A stretch of 64,000 bases of DNA from Rhodoferax sp. GTDB lineage: Bacteria > Pseudomonadota > Gammaproteobacteria > Burkholderiales > Burkholderiaceae_C. The notes under the pieces were generated by a model that had not been told where the DNA came from, ran no database searches, and saw only the letters and a program-made list of their open reading frames with translations. The stretch is from positions 1-64,000 of the forward strand of contig JAIFLV010000121.1 of assembly GCA_020048895.1 (NCBI GenBank), in the 5' to 3' direction. Of the stretch, positions 43,486 to 52,769 are shown piece after piece. A program made the position numbers and the translations under genes. Every line of letters begins with the position of its first letter. Position 1 is the first letter of the stretch.

Positions 43486-45684
43486 ATGAAGAAAGTAGTT
43501 ACCGTCACCCTGGGTTCGTCCAAGCAGGACTTTGAATTCAAGACCCATTTTCTCGGCCAGGACTTTTCCGTGCGCCGCCTCGGTGCCGATGACGACACCA
43601 CCAAAGCGTGGGAGTTGTTGCGCCGCCAGCAAAACAGCGTTGACGCGGTGGGCCTGGGTGAAATTGGCGACCACTTCCAGGTGGGGCTGCGCACGGTGGT
43701 CAACAAGGAGACGCAGCGCCTGATGAATGTGGTGACCCGGGTGCCGGTCACCACCGGCGCCACCCTGCGCCGCCTGCTGCAGGTGCGTGCAGTGCGCCAT
43801 GTGCAAAAGGAGCTTGGCAACTACTTCAACAATAACCTGGTGCTTTTCCTCTCGGGCATGCGCAACTACGACATGGCGGTGGCCCTGTCGGACTACACCA
43901 AGAACCTGAGTTTTGCCGATGCCCTGTTTCAGACCGGTGCACCTGCCATGCTGAGTTCGCTGGAGCAGTTGGAACTGTTTGCCAAGGGCAGCGAGCTGAT
44001 GCTGTCCGGTCGGCCCGGCGAGGTGCTGGAGCGGTCGCTGACGGCCTTCAAGAACAACCGTATTTCCGCCGCGGTGACCAAGTCCCATGTGATAGTGGGC
44101 ACCTACCACGAACTGCATGCCGTAGGCACCATGGCCAACCTGGAAGGCAAGACCCTCATCACCTCGGCGGTCGATGACGAGCGCCTGGCCTTCTTCACCA
44201 AGTGCAAAGTCAACCTGGTGGTGGATGTCTCGCCCAAGTTGTTTGACAAGGTGGTTGGCATCAACACGCTGGAGGCCATGATTCTGGCGGCGCTGGAGAA
44301 ATCACCCGAAGAAGTGTCGGACGACGATTTCGACGAAATCCTCAACGAACTCGACATCCGCCCGCGCCTGCTGCACCCCACCGGCAAGTTCCGCAACATC
44401 CGCCGCTTTGCGTTTGTCATCCACCCCTTGAGCCAGAACTACATCCGCAAGGCCTTCCCCATCCCGGCGGCGACACCCAAGTTCATCATGGACAAGGTGG
44501 AAACCTTTGCGGCGCACATGCCGCCCATGGTGTACTGCAAGATGGAGAACATCATCTCGCCCACAGGTGCCGAAGCCGAAGGCTGGCTGATCTCGGTCGG
44601 TGGCACGCCCAAGGAAATGCTCTCACGCAGCCCCGAGTTCACCTACCGCCGCCTGCTGCACGCTTCGCGCATTGCCGAGAAGATGGGCGCGCAGATCATG
44701 GGCCTGGGTGCCTTCACCAAGGTGGTGGGCGATGCGGGTGTGACCGTGGCACGGCGCTCGAGCCTGCCCATTACCACCGGCAACAGCTACTCCGCCTCCG
44801 GTGCGCTGTGGGCCGCTTCCGACGCGATGCACCGCATGGGACTGGTAAGCATCAATCAGCACAACAAGAAGGTTGCGGCCAAGTCGATGGTGATAGGCGC
44901 CAGCGGCTCGATCGGTTCGGTCAGCGCGCGATTGCTGGCGATGTCGTTTGACGAGGTGTACCTCGCTGGCCGTACCCTCAGCAAACTCGACGAACTCAAG
45001 GCATCGATCCTCAAGGAGACGCCCGACGCGAAGGTGTTCACCACCATCGACTACAACGAGCTGCTCGGTGACATGGACATGATCGTCACCTCCACCTCGG
45101 GGGCCGGCAAGGAAATTCTGGACATCATGCGCGTCAAGCCTGGCTGCGTCATCACCGACGTGGCACGGCCGCTGGACCTGCCCGCAAGTGACGTGGCCAA
45201 ACGCCCCGATGTGCTGGTGATCGAGTCCGGTGAGATCGACCTGCCGACCAAGGTCAAGGGCTTGAAGAGCATAGGCCTGCCGCCCAACGTCATCTACGCC
45301 TGCCTGGCCGAAACCATTGTGCTGGCGCTGGAGGGTCGCTTCGAAGTGTTTACCGTCGGGCGCGACACCGAGTGGGAAAAGGTTAAGGAGATCTACAAGC
45401 TCGGCCTCAAGCACGGCATGAAACTGGCGGCCATCTCGGGCGTCAATGGCGTCTTTAGTGACGAAGCCATCGCCAAGGTGGTGACATTGGCCAAGAAGGC
45501 GCGTCTTACATGGAAGGGTGGCAATGTTGCCAAGGTGACCAAGGCCGTGGTCAAGAAGGCCCCAATGGCCAAGGTGCCTGCGGCAAAGAAGGTGCCGGCA
45601 GGGAAAGCAACGGCAGCCAAGCCAGCTACCAAGAAGGCACCAGCAAAGAAAGCCACACCCCGTAAAGCTGCCAAGCCAACCTGA
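43486..45684 (+). CDS. Large dehydrogenase with acyl-ACP reductase-like second half and Lys/Ala-rich tail
   Basis: A 732-residue protein with ATG after a GCAGGAG site. Residues about 306-665 resemble cyanobacterial long-chain acyl-ACP reductase: FVIHPLSQNYIRK start, MGLGAFTKVVGDAG, a Rossmann loop GASGSIGS (471-478), LAGRTLSKLDEL, and YACLAETIVLALEG with Cys606 at the position of the acyl-accepting cysteine. Residues 1-300 are not recognised. Residues 683-732 are a Lys/Ala/Pro tail of histone-H1 type (repeated KKAPAKKA-like units). Reduction of an acyl-thioester to an aldehyde is an inference; the adjacent iron-ADH would then make the alcohol. Confidence 0.75.
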   Translation: MKKVVTVTLGSSKQDFEFKTHFLGQDFSVRRLGADDDTTKAWELLRRQQNSVDAVGLGEIGDHFQVGLRTVVNKETQRLMNVVTRVPVTTGATLRRLLQVRAVRHVQKELGNYFNNNLVLFLSGMRNYDMAVALSDYTKNLSFADALFQTGAPAMLSSLEQLELFAKGSELMLSGRPGEVLERSLTAFKNNRISAAVTKSHVIVGTYHELHAVGTMANLEGKTLITSAVDDERLAFFTKCKVNLVVDVSPKLFDKVVGINTLEAMILAALEKSPEEVSDDDFDEILNELDIRPRLLHPTGKFRNIRRFAFVIHPLSQNYIRKAFPIPAATPKFIMDKVETFAAHMPPMVYCKMENIISPTGAEAEGWLISVGGTPKEMLSRSPEFTYRRLLHASRIAEKMGAQIMGLGAFTKVVGDAGVTVARRSSLPITTGNSYSASGALWAASDAMHRMGLVSINQHNKKVAAKSMVIGASGSIGSVSARLLAMSFDEVYLAGRTLSKLDELKASILKETPDAKVFTTIDYNELLGDMDMIVTSTSGAGKEILDIMRVKPGCVITDVARPLDLPASDVAKRPDVLVIESGEIDLPTKVKGLKSIGLPPNVIYACLAETIVLALEGRFEVFTVGRDTEWEKVKEIYKLGLKHGMKLAAISGVNGVFSDEAIAKVVTLAKKARLTWKGGNVAKVTKAVVKKAPMAKVPAAKKVPAGKATAAKPATKKAPAKKATPRKAAKPT

Positions 45685-45688
45685 GGAG

Positions 45689-45774
45689 CCTGGGCTGCAG
45701 AGCGTTTTGCGCAGGTACAGGAGGAGCCCGCTAAGCGGGCGGGGGACACGGAGCAAAACGCTCTGCAGCCCAGG
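45689..45774. repeat. Nested long inverted repeat after the reductase-like gene
   Basis: Perfect 22-base arms, CCTGGGCTGCAGAGCGTTTT + GC at 45689-45710 and its reverse complement at 45753-45774, enclose 42 bases. Inside lies a second perfect palindrome, GCCCGCTAAGCGGGC (45726-45740). It begins five bases after a stop codon. There is no T-run, but such a long perfect stem should stop or process the transcript. Confidence 0.85.
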
Positions 45775-45839
45775 CGTCTGCACGCTCCGGAGTCTGCCAG
45801 GCGACTGTGCATTGCCGCATGCCCGCTTACACTGCTGGC

Positions 45840-47012
45840 ATGAACCGCAACCTCTGGCTGCTGGCCCTGTGCCAGGGACTTTTCCTCACCAACAACGTCA
45901 CTTTCATCGCCATTAACGGCCTGGTGGGCCTGAGTCTGGCACCGTTTGGCTGGATGGCGACCTTGCCAGTGATGGGCTATGTGGTGGGTGGAGCACTCAG
46001 CACACCGCTGGTAGCCAGGTCGCAGGCCCGCTTTGGCCGCCGTGTCTCGTTCCAGATCGGCCTGGCGGTTGCCCTGTTCTCCGCCGGATTGGCGGCCTGG
46101 GCGGTGAGCGACAAGAATTTCTGGCTGCTGGTGAGCGCCACCGTCATTGCTGGCTATTACAGTGCCAATGGTCAGTTGTACCGCTTTGCCGCTGCCGAAC
46201 TGTCCCTGCCCGATTTTCGAGAAAAGGCGGTGTCGCTGGTGCTGGCCGGTGGACTCATTGGTGCGGTGGCGGGCCCGAATCTGGCCGCCCGCTCACGCAG
46301 CCTGCTGGAGACTCCGTTTGTCGGAGCGTACCTGGTGCTCGCCGGTGTGGCGTTGCTGGCCATGGCACTGATGGCATTTATCGTGTTTCCGCCACCGCCG
46401 GTTGCACATGCGGGCGCACAGGGGGGTCGTCCGTTGAACATCATCATGCGCCAGCCGGTGTTCCTGGTGGCCTGCATCAGCGCGGCGCTGGGGTATGGTG
46501 TGATGAACCTGCTGATGGCCGCCACGCCGCTGGCCATGCAACAGTGCGGCCTGAGCTTTGACGATGTGGCCCTGGTGCTCGAATGGCATGTGATCGGCAT
46601 GTTTGCGCCGGGGTTTTTCACCGGCAACCTGATCAAACGCTTTGGCACATTGAGCGTGATGGCAGTGGGGTTGCTGCTCAATCTGGCCTGCATTGCGGTG
46701 GCATTGATGGGGGTGGAGTTGCACCAGTTCACCATCGCGCTGCTGCTGCTGGGTGTGGGCTGGAACTTTTTATTTACTGGCAGCACGACGCTGGCACTGG
46801 GCGCATACCGGCCCGAAGAGAAAGACCGTGCCCAGGCTGCCATTAACTTCTGCGTGTTTTCTGTCATGGCCCTCACCTCGTTTGCCTCGGGGGCACTGGT
46901 CACCACGCAGGGCTGGAACCTGCTCAATCTGGGCTCGCTGCTGCCGGTGGGCTTGACCGGTCTGGCGCTCGCATGGCTGGCATTCATGCGACGCCACCAA
47001 CCCCACCCTTAA
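45840..47012 (+). CDS. Major facilitator superfamily transporter
   Basis: A 390-residue protein with twelve predicted helices. The start at MNRNLWLLALCQGLF gives a first helix immediately. The loop after helix 2 (RSQARFGRRVSFQIG) matches the MFS A-motif region in weakened form, and GGLIGAVAGPNLAAR the helix-5 C-type motif. Proteins of this subgroup are often labelled drug or YfiS-like exporters; the substrate is unknown. The DMT gene follows 14 bases later, so the two may be co-transcribed. Confidence 0.85.
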   Translation: MNRNLWLLALCQGLFLTNNVTFIAINGLVGLSLAPFGWMATLPVMGYVVGGALSTPLVARSQARFGRRVSFQIGLAVALFSAGLAAWAVSDKNFWLLVSATVIAGYYSANGQLYRFAAAELSLPDFREKAVSLVLAGGLIGAVAGPNLAARSRSLLETPFVGAYLVLAGVALLAMALMAFIVFPPPPVAHAGAQGGRPLNIIMRQPVFLVACISAALGYGVMNLLMAATPLAMQQCGLSFDDVALVLEWHVIGMFAPGFFTGNLIKRFGTLSVMAVGLLLNLACIAVALMGVELHQFTIALLLLGVGWNFLFTGSTTLALGAYRPEEKDRAQAAINFCVFSVMALTSFASGALVTTQGWNLLNLGSLLPVGLTGLALAWLAFMRRHQPHP

Positions 47013-47026
47013 GCGATAAGCAAGCC

Positions 47027-47956
47027 ATGGAAGTACGCAAAGCCCTGGATGGCAGGGCAGTGGTCTTGATGCTGATGCTGTGTCTGACCTGGGGATTGCA
47101 ACAATCCATCCTCAAACTATCCGCTCCCGACATTGCCCCCGTCATGCAGATCGCTGTGCGTTCCGGCATTGCAGCGCTGCTGGTGGGGCTGCTGATGGTC
47201 TGGCGAAGGGAGCGCGTGTCGCTGGCCAATGGCAATTGGCGCGCCGGATTGCTGGTGGGGTTCCTGTTTGCGCTGGAGTTCCTGATGGTCAGCTTTGCGC
47301 TGCATTGGACCAGCGCCTCGCATACCGCCGTGTTCCTCTACACCGCCCCGATCTTTGTCGCCCTGGGCCTGCACCTCAGGATTCCAGCGGAGCGGCTCAA
47401 TGGCTGGCAGTGGTCCGGCATTGCGCTGGCGTTTGCGGGCATTGTGGTGGCCTTCATGGGGCACTCTGATTCAACCCCTGCAGCGTCCACTTCAGACATC
47501 CTCTGGGGTGATTTCCTGGCGCTGCTCGGTGGTGTGTCCTGGGCCGCCACCACGGTGGTGATTCGCTGTTCCGACCTGGCCAGAGCCCCGGCTTCGGAAA
47601 CCCTTTTGTACCAGTTGCTGGGTGCGTTTGTCCTGCTGCTGCTCGCAGCCATCGCTTTGGGGCAGACTGCCTTCAGGCCCACCCCTCTGGCCTGGGGCAG
47701 CCTGCTGTTTCAGTCGCTGATCGTGTCGTTCGCCAGTTTTCTGGTGTGGTTCTGGCTGCTCAAGAAATACCTGGCTTCCGAGCTTGGCGCATTCTCTTTT
47801 CTGACGCCGATCTTTGGTATCGGCTTTGGCGTGTGGTTGCTGGGGGAGTCTCTGGAAACCCGTTTTGTCAGTGGCGCAGTGCTGGTGCTCAGTGGTGTCA
47901 TTCTGGTCAATAGCCACGGCTGGATACGCAATCGTTTTTTGGCGTCGCGGGGGTGA
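47027..47956 (+). CDS. EamA/DMT superfamily transporter
   Basis: A 309-residue protein with ten predicted helices in two EamA repeats: LTWGLQQSILKLS at the start of repeat 1 and LLGGVSWAATTVVIR at repeat 2, each ending with a GIxxV-type helix. The family exports amino acids, metabolites or drugs. The start at 47027 removes an upstream extension that overlaps the preceding gene. No clear substrate clue is present. Confidence 0.88.
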   Translation: MEVRKALDGRAVVLMLMLCLTWGLQQSILKLSAPDIAPVMQIAVRSGIAALLVGLLMVWRRERVSLANGNWRAGLLVGFLFALEFLMVSFALHWTSASHTAVFLYTAPIFVALGLHLRIPAERLNGWQWSGIALAFAGIVVAFMGHSDSTPAASTSDILWGDFLALLGGVSWAATTVVIRCSDLARAPASETLLYQLLGAFVLLLLAAIALGQTAFRPTPLAWGSLLFQSLIVSFASFLVWFWLLKKYLASELGAFSFLTPIFGIGFGVWLLGESLETRFVSGAVLVLSGVILVNSHGWIRNRFLASRG

Positions 47957-48067
47957 CAGTATCAGGGATCTCCGTCAGGGTTCTCCTGAGTGTCGAAGTG
48001 TTCAACCTCGGGCATCATGGTCTGTTACCCGTCTACAACCCGACTGCAAATTCAACAAGGATTCCCC

Positions 48068-49381
48068 ATGCACTACCCTCGCCATCTCATCGCAACGGCC
48101 ACTGCGGCCTTCTTTCTCACTCTCAGTGTTCAGGCGCAAACCCTGCCCGCGCCGGAATCGGTCACCATCGACAAGCTCGGGTACATGAGCACTTTCCCCC
48201 CAACCGACGCACAGCGCGTTGATCTGAGCAATTCCTACAAGTACCCCCAGTTGCGCTGGGCCACGCAACACCTGCGGGAGCTGGTGCCGACCCGCAATAT
48301 CCGCCGCGGCAACACCCCGGTGGTCGCTCTGCCAGTCGCAATCAAACCGATTGGCGCTTTTGCATTTGAGGACGACAAGGGCAACAAGACCACCATCGAT
48401 GACTGGTTCAAGGCGGCCTACGGTGATGCGATTGTCGTGCTACACAAGGGCCGCATCGTGTATGAGCGCTACGACAACCAGATGAAGCCGTCGTCACCGC
48501 ATCTGCTGTTCTCGGTCACCAAATCTTTCACCGGGCTGATGGCCGCGCAGTTGGCGGCGGACGGCAAGATTGACCCGAACGCACTGGTCACCAAGTACGT
48601 GCCCGAACTGGCGGACAGCGCCTGGGGCGACATGAAAGTGCGTGATGTGATGGACATGACGGGCGCGGTGCGCTTTCGCGAGGTGTACACCGACCCCAGC
48701 ACCGAGATTTTTGGCTACAGCTGGGCCAGCGGTATGCTGCCACGCCCACCGGGCTACCAGGGCAAGACCAACATCTACGACTTTCTCAAGACGCTGCAAA
48801 AGGAAGGCGAGCACGGCGCTGGCTTTGTCTACCGCACAGTGCACTCCGAAGTGCTGGGTTGGATCGTCTCAAGGGCCACCGGCAAACACTGGGGCGACCT
48901 GATGACCGACAACATCTGGCAAAAGCTCGGCATGGAAGAGGATGCCTACGTCATGGTCGACTCGATCGGAACACCGCTGCAAGGCGCCGGGTTCAACGCC
49001 ACTGCGCGCGATCTGGCACGCTTTGGCGAAATGCTGCGCAAGGGCGGTGAGTTCAACGGCCAACGCATCTTCGACAAGGCAGTGCTCGACGACACCTTTG
49101 TCAAGGGTGGCGACCGCGAGAAATTCAAGGCTGGCGGCATGGCGTTTCGCGGCGGCTACAGCTACCGCAACCAGTGGTGGATGCTGCACAACGCCGATGG
49201 AGCGTATGAAGCCGCGGGCATCCATGGCCAGATGGTTCACATCAATCCGGCTGCCGAAATGGTGGTGGTCAAGCTGGCATCACACCCGGTGGCAGGCGCC
49301 GGCTTTACCCACGCCATGACGCTCAAGGCATGGGCTGCGTTGGCACAGGCAGTCAGGCAGTCAGGCAGTAAAAACGCCTAG
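48068..49381 (+). CDS. Serine hydrolase, beta-lactamase/6-aminohexanoate-dimer hydrolase-like
   Basis: A 437-residue exported protein with a signal peptide (LIATATAAFFLTLSVQAQ) and AAGGA before the start. The nucleophile motif is SVTKS within LLFSVTKSFTGLMAAQL. YRTVHSEVLGWIVSRATG supplies the second motif and GGYSYRNQWWMLHN with AAGIHGQM lies near the KTG-equivalent. This matches the NylB/EstB-type class C group, which hydrolyses amides or esters. It is exported, so the substrate is probably extracytoplasmic. Confidence 0.87.
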   Translation: MHYPRHLIATATAAFFLTLSVQAQTLPAPESVTIDKLGYMSTFPPTDAQRVDLSNSYKYPQLRWATQHLRELVPTRNIRRGNTPVVALPVAIKPIGAFAFEDDKGNKTTIDDWFKAAYGDAIVVLHKGRIVYERYDNQMKPSSPHLLFSVTKSFTGLMAAQLAADGKIDPNALVTKYVPELADSAWGDMKVRDVMDMTGAVRFREVYTDPSTEIFGYSWASGMLPRPPGYQGKTNIYDFLKTLQKEGEHGAGFVYRTVHSEVLGWIVSRATGKHWGDLMTDNIWQKLGMEEDAYVMVDSIGTPLQGAGFNATARDLARFGEMLRKGGEFNGQRIFDKAVLDDTFVKGGDREKFKAGGMAFRGGYSYRNQWWMLHNADGAYEAAGIHGQMVHINPAAEMVVVKLASHPVAGAGFTHAMTLKAWAALAQAVRQSGSKNA

Positions 49382-50220
49382 AACCGCTGCTTTAGCCACT
49401 GCTCGAGCGTCGCAAACACTTCACTTGCATCAAGCTCGTTGAAGATCTCGTGGTACAACTTATCGAAGCACACCGAAGTCACCAGGTCCTTGGGCGCTGC
49501 AGCGGCAAAGTCGCGGCTACCTTGCGGGTTCAGCAGACGGTCGTCACCGGCGTACATCAACAGGGTTGGCACTTTCCACTGGGGCGCTGCGGCCAGCGTG
49601 AGTGGCCCTGCAGTGGCGATAAAGCGCGCCAGGCGCGCCGAGATGCGGTCGTGCACCAGTCGGTCACCTTTGTACGCTGCCACCACCGCCGGGTCGTGCG
49701 AAATGAACTGCGGCTTGACGCCATTGCCCACCCGCAGATCGGGCGCAATCTTGGGCAATATCGACACCAGAAACTTCTGGAATGCATTCATTCCCGCGTT
49801 GAGCGCTGGCGACGACATGATGAGGCCATCGACCGGGCGAATGCCCAGTGCCACAAAGCGACCCGCCACCAGCCCGCCCATGCTGTGGCCAAGCAGGATA
49901 AGCGGCGTCTGCGGCTGCATGCGCGAACGGGTGCTGTCGATGATGTCGGCCAGGTCGTCGAGCAACCGGGAGTCGGTGGGCAGGCTGCCGGGCGCGCCGC
50001 CCGACTCCCCGTGGCCGCACTGGTCGTAGCCGCGCACGGCATAACCCCAGGAATTCATCTGCCGGGCGACATGGTCGTAACGTCCGGCATGCTCACCCAG
50101 CCCGTGCACCACAATGACCACGCCGCGCAAATGCGTGTCTTCCTCCAGCGGCCAGTCCTGCATCACGATGTTGTCGCCTTCGGAGGCGATCAGCGTCGAT
50201 AGAGTGGACTCGGCAGTCAT
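49378..50220 (-). CDS. Alpha/beta hydrolase, monoacylglycerol lipase-like
   Basis: A 280-residue protein with HGLGEHAGRYDHVARQM, RGYDQCGHGESGG, the nucleophile GHSMGG, the acid loop MYAGDDRLLNPQGS and terminal YHEIFNE histidine region. These are the hallmarks of the lysophospholipase/monoglyceride lipase group. It overlaps the upstream M20 peptidase gene by four bases (ATGA) and is convergent with the serine hydrolase gene, overlapping its end by four bases. Confidence 0.92.
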   Translation of the reverse strand: MTAESTLSTLIASEGDNIVMQDWPLEEDTHLRGVVIVVHGLGEHAGRYDHVARQMNSWGYAVRGYDQCGHGESGGAPGSLPTDSRLLDDLADIIDSTRSRMQPQTPLILLGHSMGGLVAGRFVALGIRPVDGLIMSSPALNAGMNAFQKFLVSILPKIAPDLRVGNGVKPQFISHDPAVVAAYKGDRLVHDRISARLARFIATAGPLTLAAAPQWKVPTLLMYAGDDRLLNPQGSRDFAAAAPKDLVTSVCFDKLYHEIFNELDASEVFATLEQWLKQRF

Positions 50221-51677
50221 GGAAATTGGGCAATGACCTGGGCCACCGCGGCTGTCAACTTCTTGGCGTACGGCACGTGCAAAAACTCATTGGGCCCATG
50301 CGCGTTGCTCTTGGGGCCGAGCACACCGCAGACCATCATCTGTGCCTGTGGAAACCCCTTGGAGAGCATGTTCATGAGCGGGATGGTGCCGCCCTGCCCG
50401 ATGTAGCCACACGGTGCGCCAAAGTGTGCCTGCGACGCCGCGTTCAGGGCGCTTTCAAACCAGGGTGCAGTGCCCGGGGCATTCCAGCCGGTGGCGGCCG
50501 ACAAGCCTTCAAAAGTGACTTTGGCCTGGTAGGGCGCATTGTCTTCGAGCAAGGCCTTGAGTTGCTGTACCGCGGCATCGGCCTCGACCAAAGGCGGCAG
50601 ACGCAAACTGAGCTTGAACGCCGTGTAGGGGCGCAGCACATTGCCGGCATTCTTGAGTTCAGGGAACCCGTCGGCACCGGTGACACTCAGGGTGGGTTTC
50701 CAGGTGCGGTTGAGCAAGGCCTGCAAGGGGTCGGTGGTGGTGGGCAGTGCGAAGGTGGTGGCACCGCCGCAGTCGTAGTGGGCCCAGGGAAAGCGTTTGT
50801 AAATCTCCTCACCCAGAATCGCCGCCGTGGCCTGCGCCTGCGCCAGCCGGTCGGTGGGCACCTCGCAGTGGAAACTGGCCGGCAGCAAGCGACCGGTGGC
50901 GCTGTCTTCCAGACGGTCGAGCACCTGGCGCATGATGCGAAAACTTGAGGGCACCAGACCACTGGCGTCGCCCGAGTGAATGCCTTCGGTCAGGATTTCC
51001 ACCTTGAGCACGCCGCTGGCCATGCCGCGCAGGCTGTTGGTTAGCCAGAGCTGATCGTAGTTGCCCGCCCCGGAGTCCAGGCACACCACCAGTGCCACAT
51101 CGCCCAGGCGGCTTTTGAGCAGGTCGATATAGGGCATCAGGTCGTACGAGCCGCTTTCCTCGCAGGTCTCGATCAAACCAACAATGCGCGGGTGCGCCAC
51201 GTTCTGGGTTTTCAGCGCCTGGATGGCCGCAATGGCGGCGTATGCTGCATAGCCGTCATCGGCACCACCGCGCCCGTAAAGCTTGCCGTCTTCGATCTTG
51301 GGCGTCCACGGTCCCAGATCACTGCGCCAACCGGAGAACTCGGGCTGTTTGTCCAGGTGCCCGTACATCAGCACGGTCTGCGTTGATTGCGGCTTGGTCG
51401 CCGGAATTTCAAAAAACAGCACCGGTGTGCGCCCGGGCAGCTGAACAATCTCGAGCACCAGGCCGCTGACCTTTTGCGCTTCGATCCAGGCCGCCGTATT
51501 GCGCACCACTGTGCCAATGAAATCGTGCGCAGCCCAATCGGCATCGAACATGGGTGACTTGGCGGGAATACGGATGTAGTCCTCCAGGCGCGGGACGATC
51601 TGCGCATCCCACAGATCACTGACCTGGCTCAAGGTTTGGGGGGCGTTGAGCACATCGGCGGGAACGCGGGCATTCAT
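50217..51677 (-). CDS. M20 family metallopeptidase (dipeptidase-like)
   Basis: A 486-residue zinc peptidase. Seen: MYGHLDKQP (first metal ligand and catalytic Asp), GGADDGYAAYAA (bridging Asp), ETCEESGS (Glu pair), VCLDSG, then a dimerisation domain with EGIHSGDASG, and YIGQGGTIPLMNML at the C-terminus. The layout fits the M20 dipeptidase/ArgE-DapE group. It forms a two-gene operon with the lipase-like gene. Confidence 0.93.
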   Translation of the reverse strand: MNARVPADVLNAPQTLSQVSDLWDAQIVPRLEDYIRIPAKSPMFDADWAAHDFIGTVVRNTAAWIEAQKVSGLVLEIVQLPGRTPVLFFEIPATKPQSTQTVLMYGHLDKQPEFSGWRSDLGPWTPKIEDGKLYGRGGADDGYAAYAAIAAIQALKTQNVAHPRIVGLIETCEESGSYDLMPYIDLLKSRLGDVALVVCLDSGAGNYDQLWLTNSLRGMASGVLKVEILTEGIHSGDASGLVPSSFRIMRQVLDRLEDSATGRLLPASFHCEVPTDRLAQAQATAAILGEEIYKRFPWAHYDCGGATTFALPTTTDPLQALLNRTWKPTLSVTGADGFPELKNAGNVLRPYTAFKLSLRLPPLVEADAAVQQLKALLEDNAPYQAKVTFEGLSAATGWNAPGTAPWFESALNAASQAHFGAPCGYIGQGGTIPLMNMLSKGFPQAQMMVCGVLGPKSNAHGPNEFLHVPYAKKLTAAVAQVIAQFP

Positions 51678-51762
51678 GGCAACTCCTTGGATTCATAAAT
51701 CGAATGAATGCGGAATCATGCCACGGGTTGAATGCAGCCGAAAGCTTGATACAGTGGCGCCC

Positions 51763-52761
51763 ATGAACCATCTCAAGCACAACCCATCGCGGCGACTCTG
51801 GGCGCGCCATATTGCCACAACCCTGGCGCTTTGCACGCTCTGTTTTGTAACCGCTGCCCATGCCCAAACCAGCCCCATCAAACTGATGGTCGGTTTTCCG
51901 CCCGGCGGTGGCACCGATGCCATTGCGCGCACCCTGGCCGACAAACTCAAGGATGTGTTGGGCACCCCCGTTTTGGTGGAGAACAAGGCCGGCGCCGGTG
52001 GGCAAATTGCCGCGCAGGCGCTCAAGTCCGCCGCGCCCGATGGAGCGACCCTGTTTCTCTCGCACGATCACACGGTGTCCATCTTGCCGCTGGTGGTCAA
52101 GAACCCCGGCTTCGACCCGGCTCGTGACTTTGTCGCCGTGGGCGGCTTTGCCACCTTTGTCAACGCGCTGGCACTCTCCGGCGGCACGCCCGCCAAAACG
52201 GTGGCCGAGTATGTGGCATGGGTCCGCAACAATGGCGCAGGAAAGGGGACTGTCGGCGTACCCGCTCCTGCCTCCGTGCCGGAGTTTCTGGTCAAGATGA
52301 TTGGCCAGAAGTACAGCCTGGATTTGCAGTCTGCACCGTACCGCGGCAGCGCCCCCATGATGGGCGACATGCTGGGCAACCAGATTGCCGCTGGCACCGG
52401 ATCGATCCCCGATTTCATAGAGAACCACAAAGCCGGCAAGATCCGTGTGGTGGCAGTAATGGGCAGCGCGCGCCAGGCGATATTGCCGGACGTGCCCACC
52501 TTTACAGAACTTGGCCTGACGGGCTTTGACGATCTGCCGTACTACGGCATTTTCGCCCCTGCGGGCACTCCCCAGGCTACTGTGGATCGGCTCTCTGCGG
52601 CGCTGGCCAAAGTTATCGCGCTGCCCGAGGTACGCGACCGGCTGACGGCCATGGGGCTGACCGTGGGCTACATGACACCGCAGCAGCTCACCAGCCGCGA
52701 GCAGGCCTATAGCCAGACCTGGGCACGCATCATCAAGGCCAGCGGTTTCGTGCCACAGTAG
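51763..52761 (+). CDS. Bug-family tripartite tricarboxylate transporter substrate-binding protein
   Basis: A 332-residue periplasmic protein with a signal peptide (IATTLALCTLCFVTAAHA). It has the Bug signatures VGFPPGGGTDAIAR, LGTPVLVENKAGAGG, PYRGSAPMMGDMLGNQ and FAPAGTP. Bug proteins bind small carboxylates or aromatics. No TctA/TctB membrane genes are adjacent, as is common for Bug genes of Burkholderiales. It is divergent from the M20 gene and convergent with metW. Confidence 0.94.
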   Translation: MNHLKHNPSRRLWARHIATTLALCTLCFVTAAHAQTSPIKLMVGFPPGGGTDAIARTLADKLKDVLGTPVLVENKAGAGGQIAAQALKSAAPDGATLFLSHDHTVSILPLVVKNPGFDPARDFVAVGGFATFVNALALSGGTPAKTVAEYVAWVRNNGAGKGTVGVPAPASVPEFLVKMIGQKYSLDLQSAPYRGSAPMMGDMLGNQIAAGTGSIPDFIENHKAGKIRVVAVMGSARQAILPDVPTFTELGLTGFDDLPYYGIFAPAGTPQATVDRLSAALAKVIALPEVRDRLTAMGLTVGYMTPQQLTSREQAYSQTWARIIKASGFVPQ

Positions 52762-52769
52762 CGAACTGG

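Noticed and set aside
42241-44118. 625-codon open frame antisense across the iron-ADH and the reductase-like gene
   Set aside because: It spans two conserved genes on the other strand and has a low-complexity composition typical of shadows.
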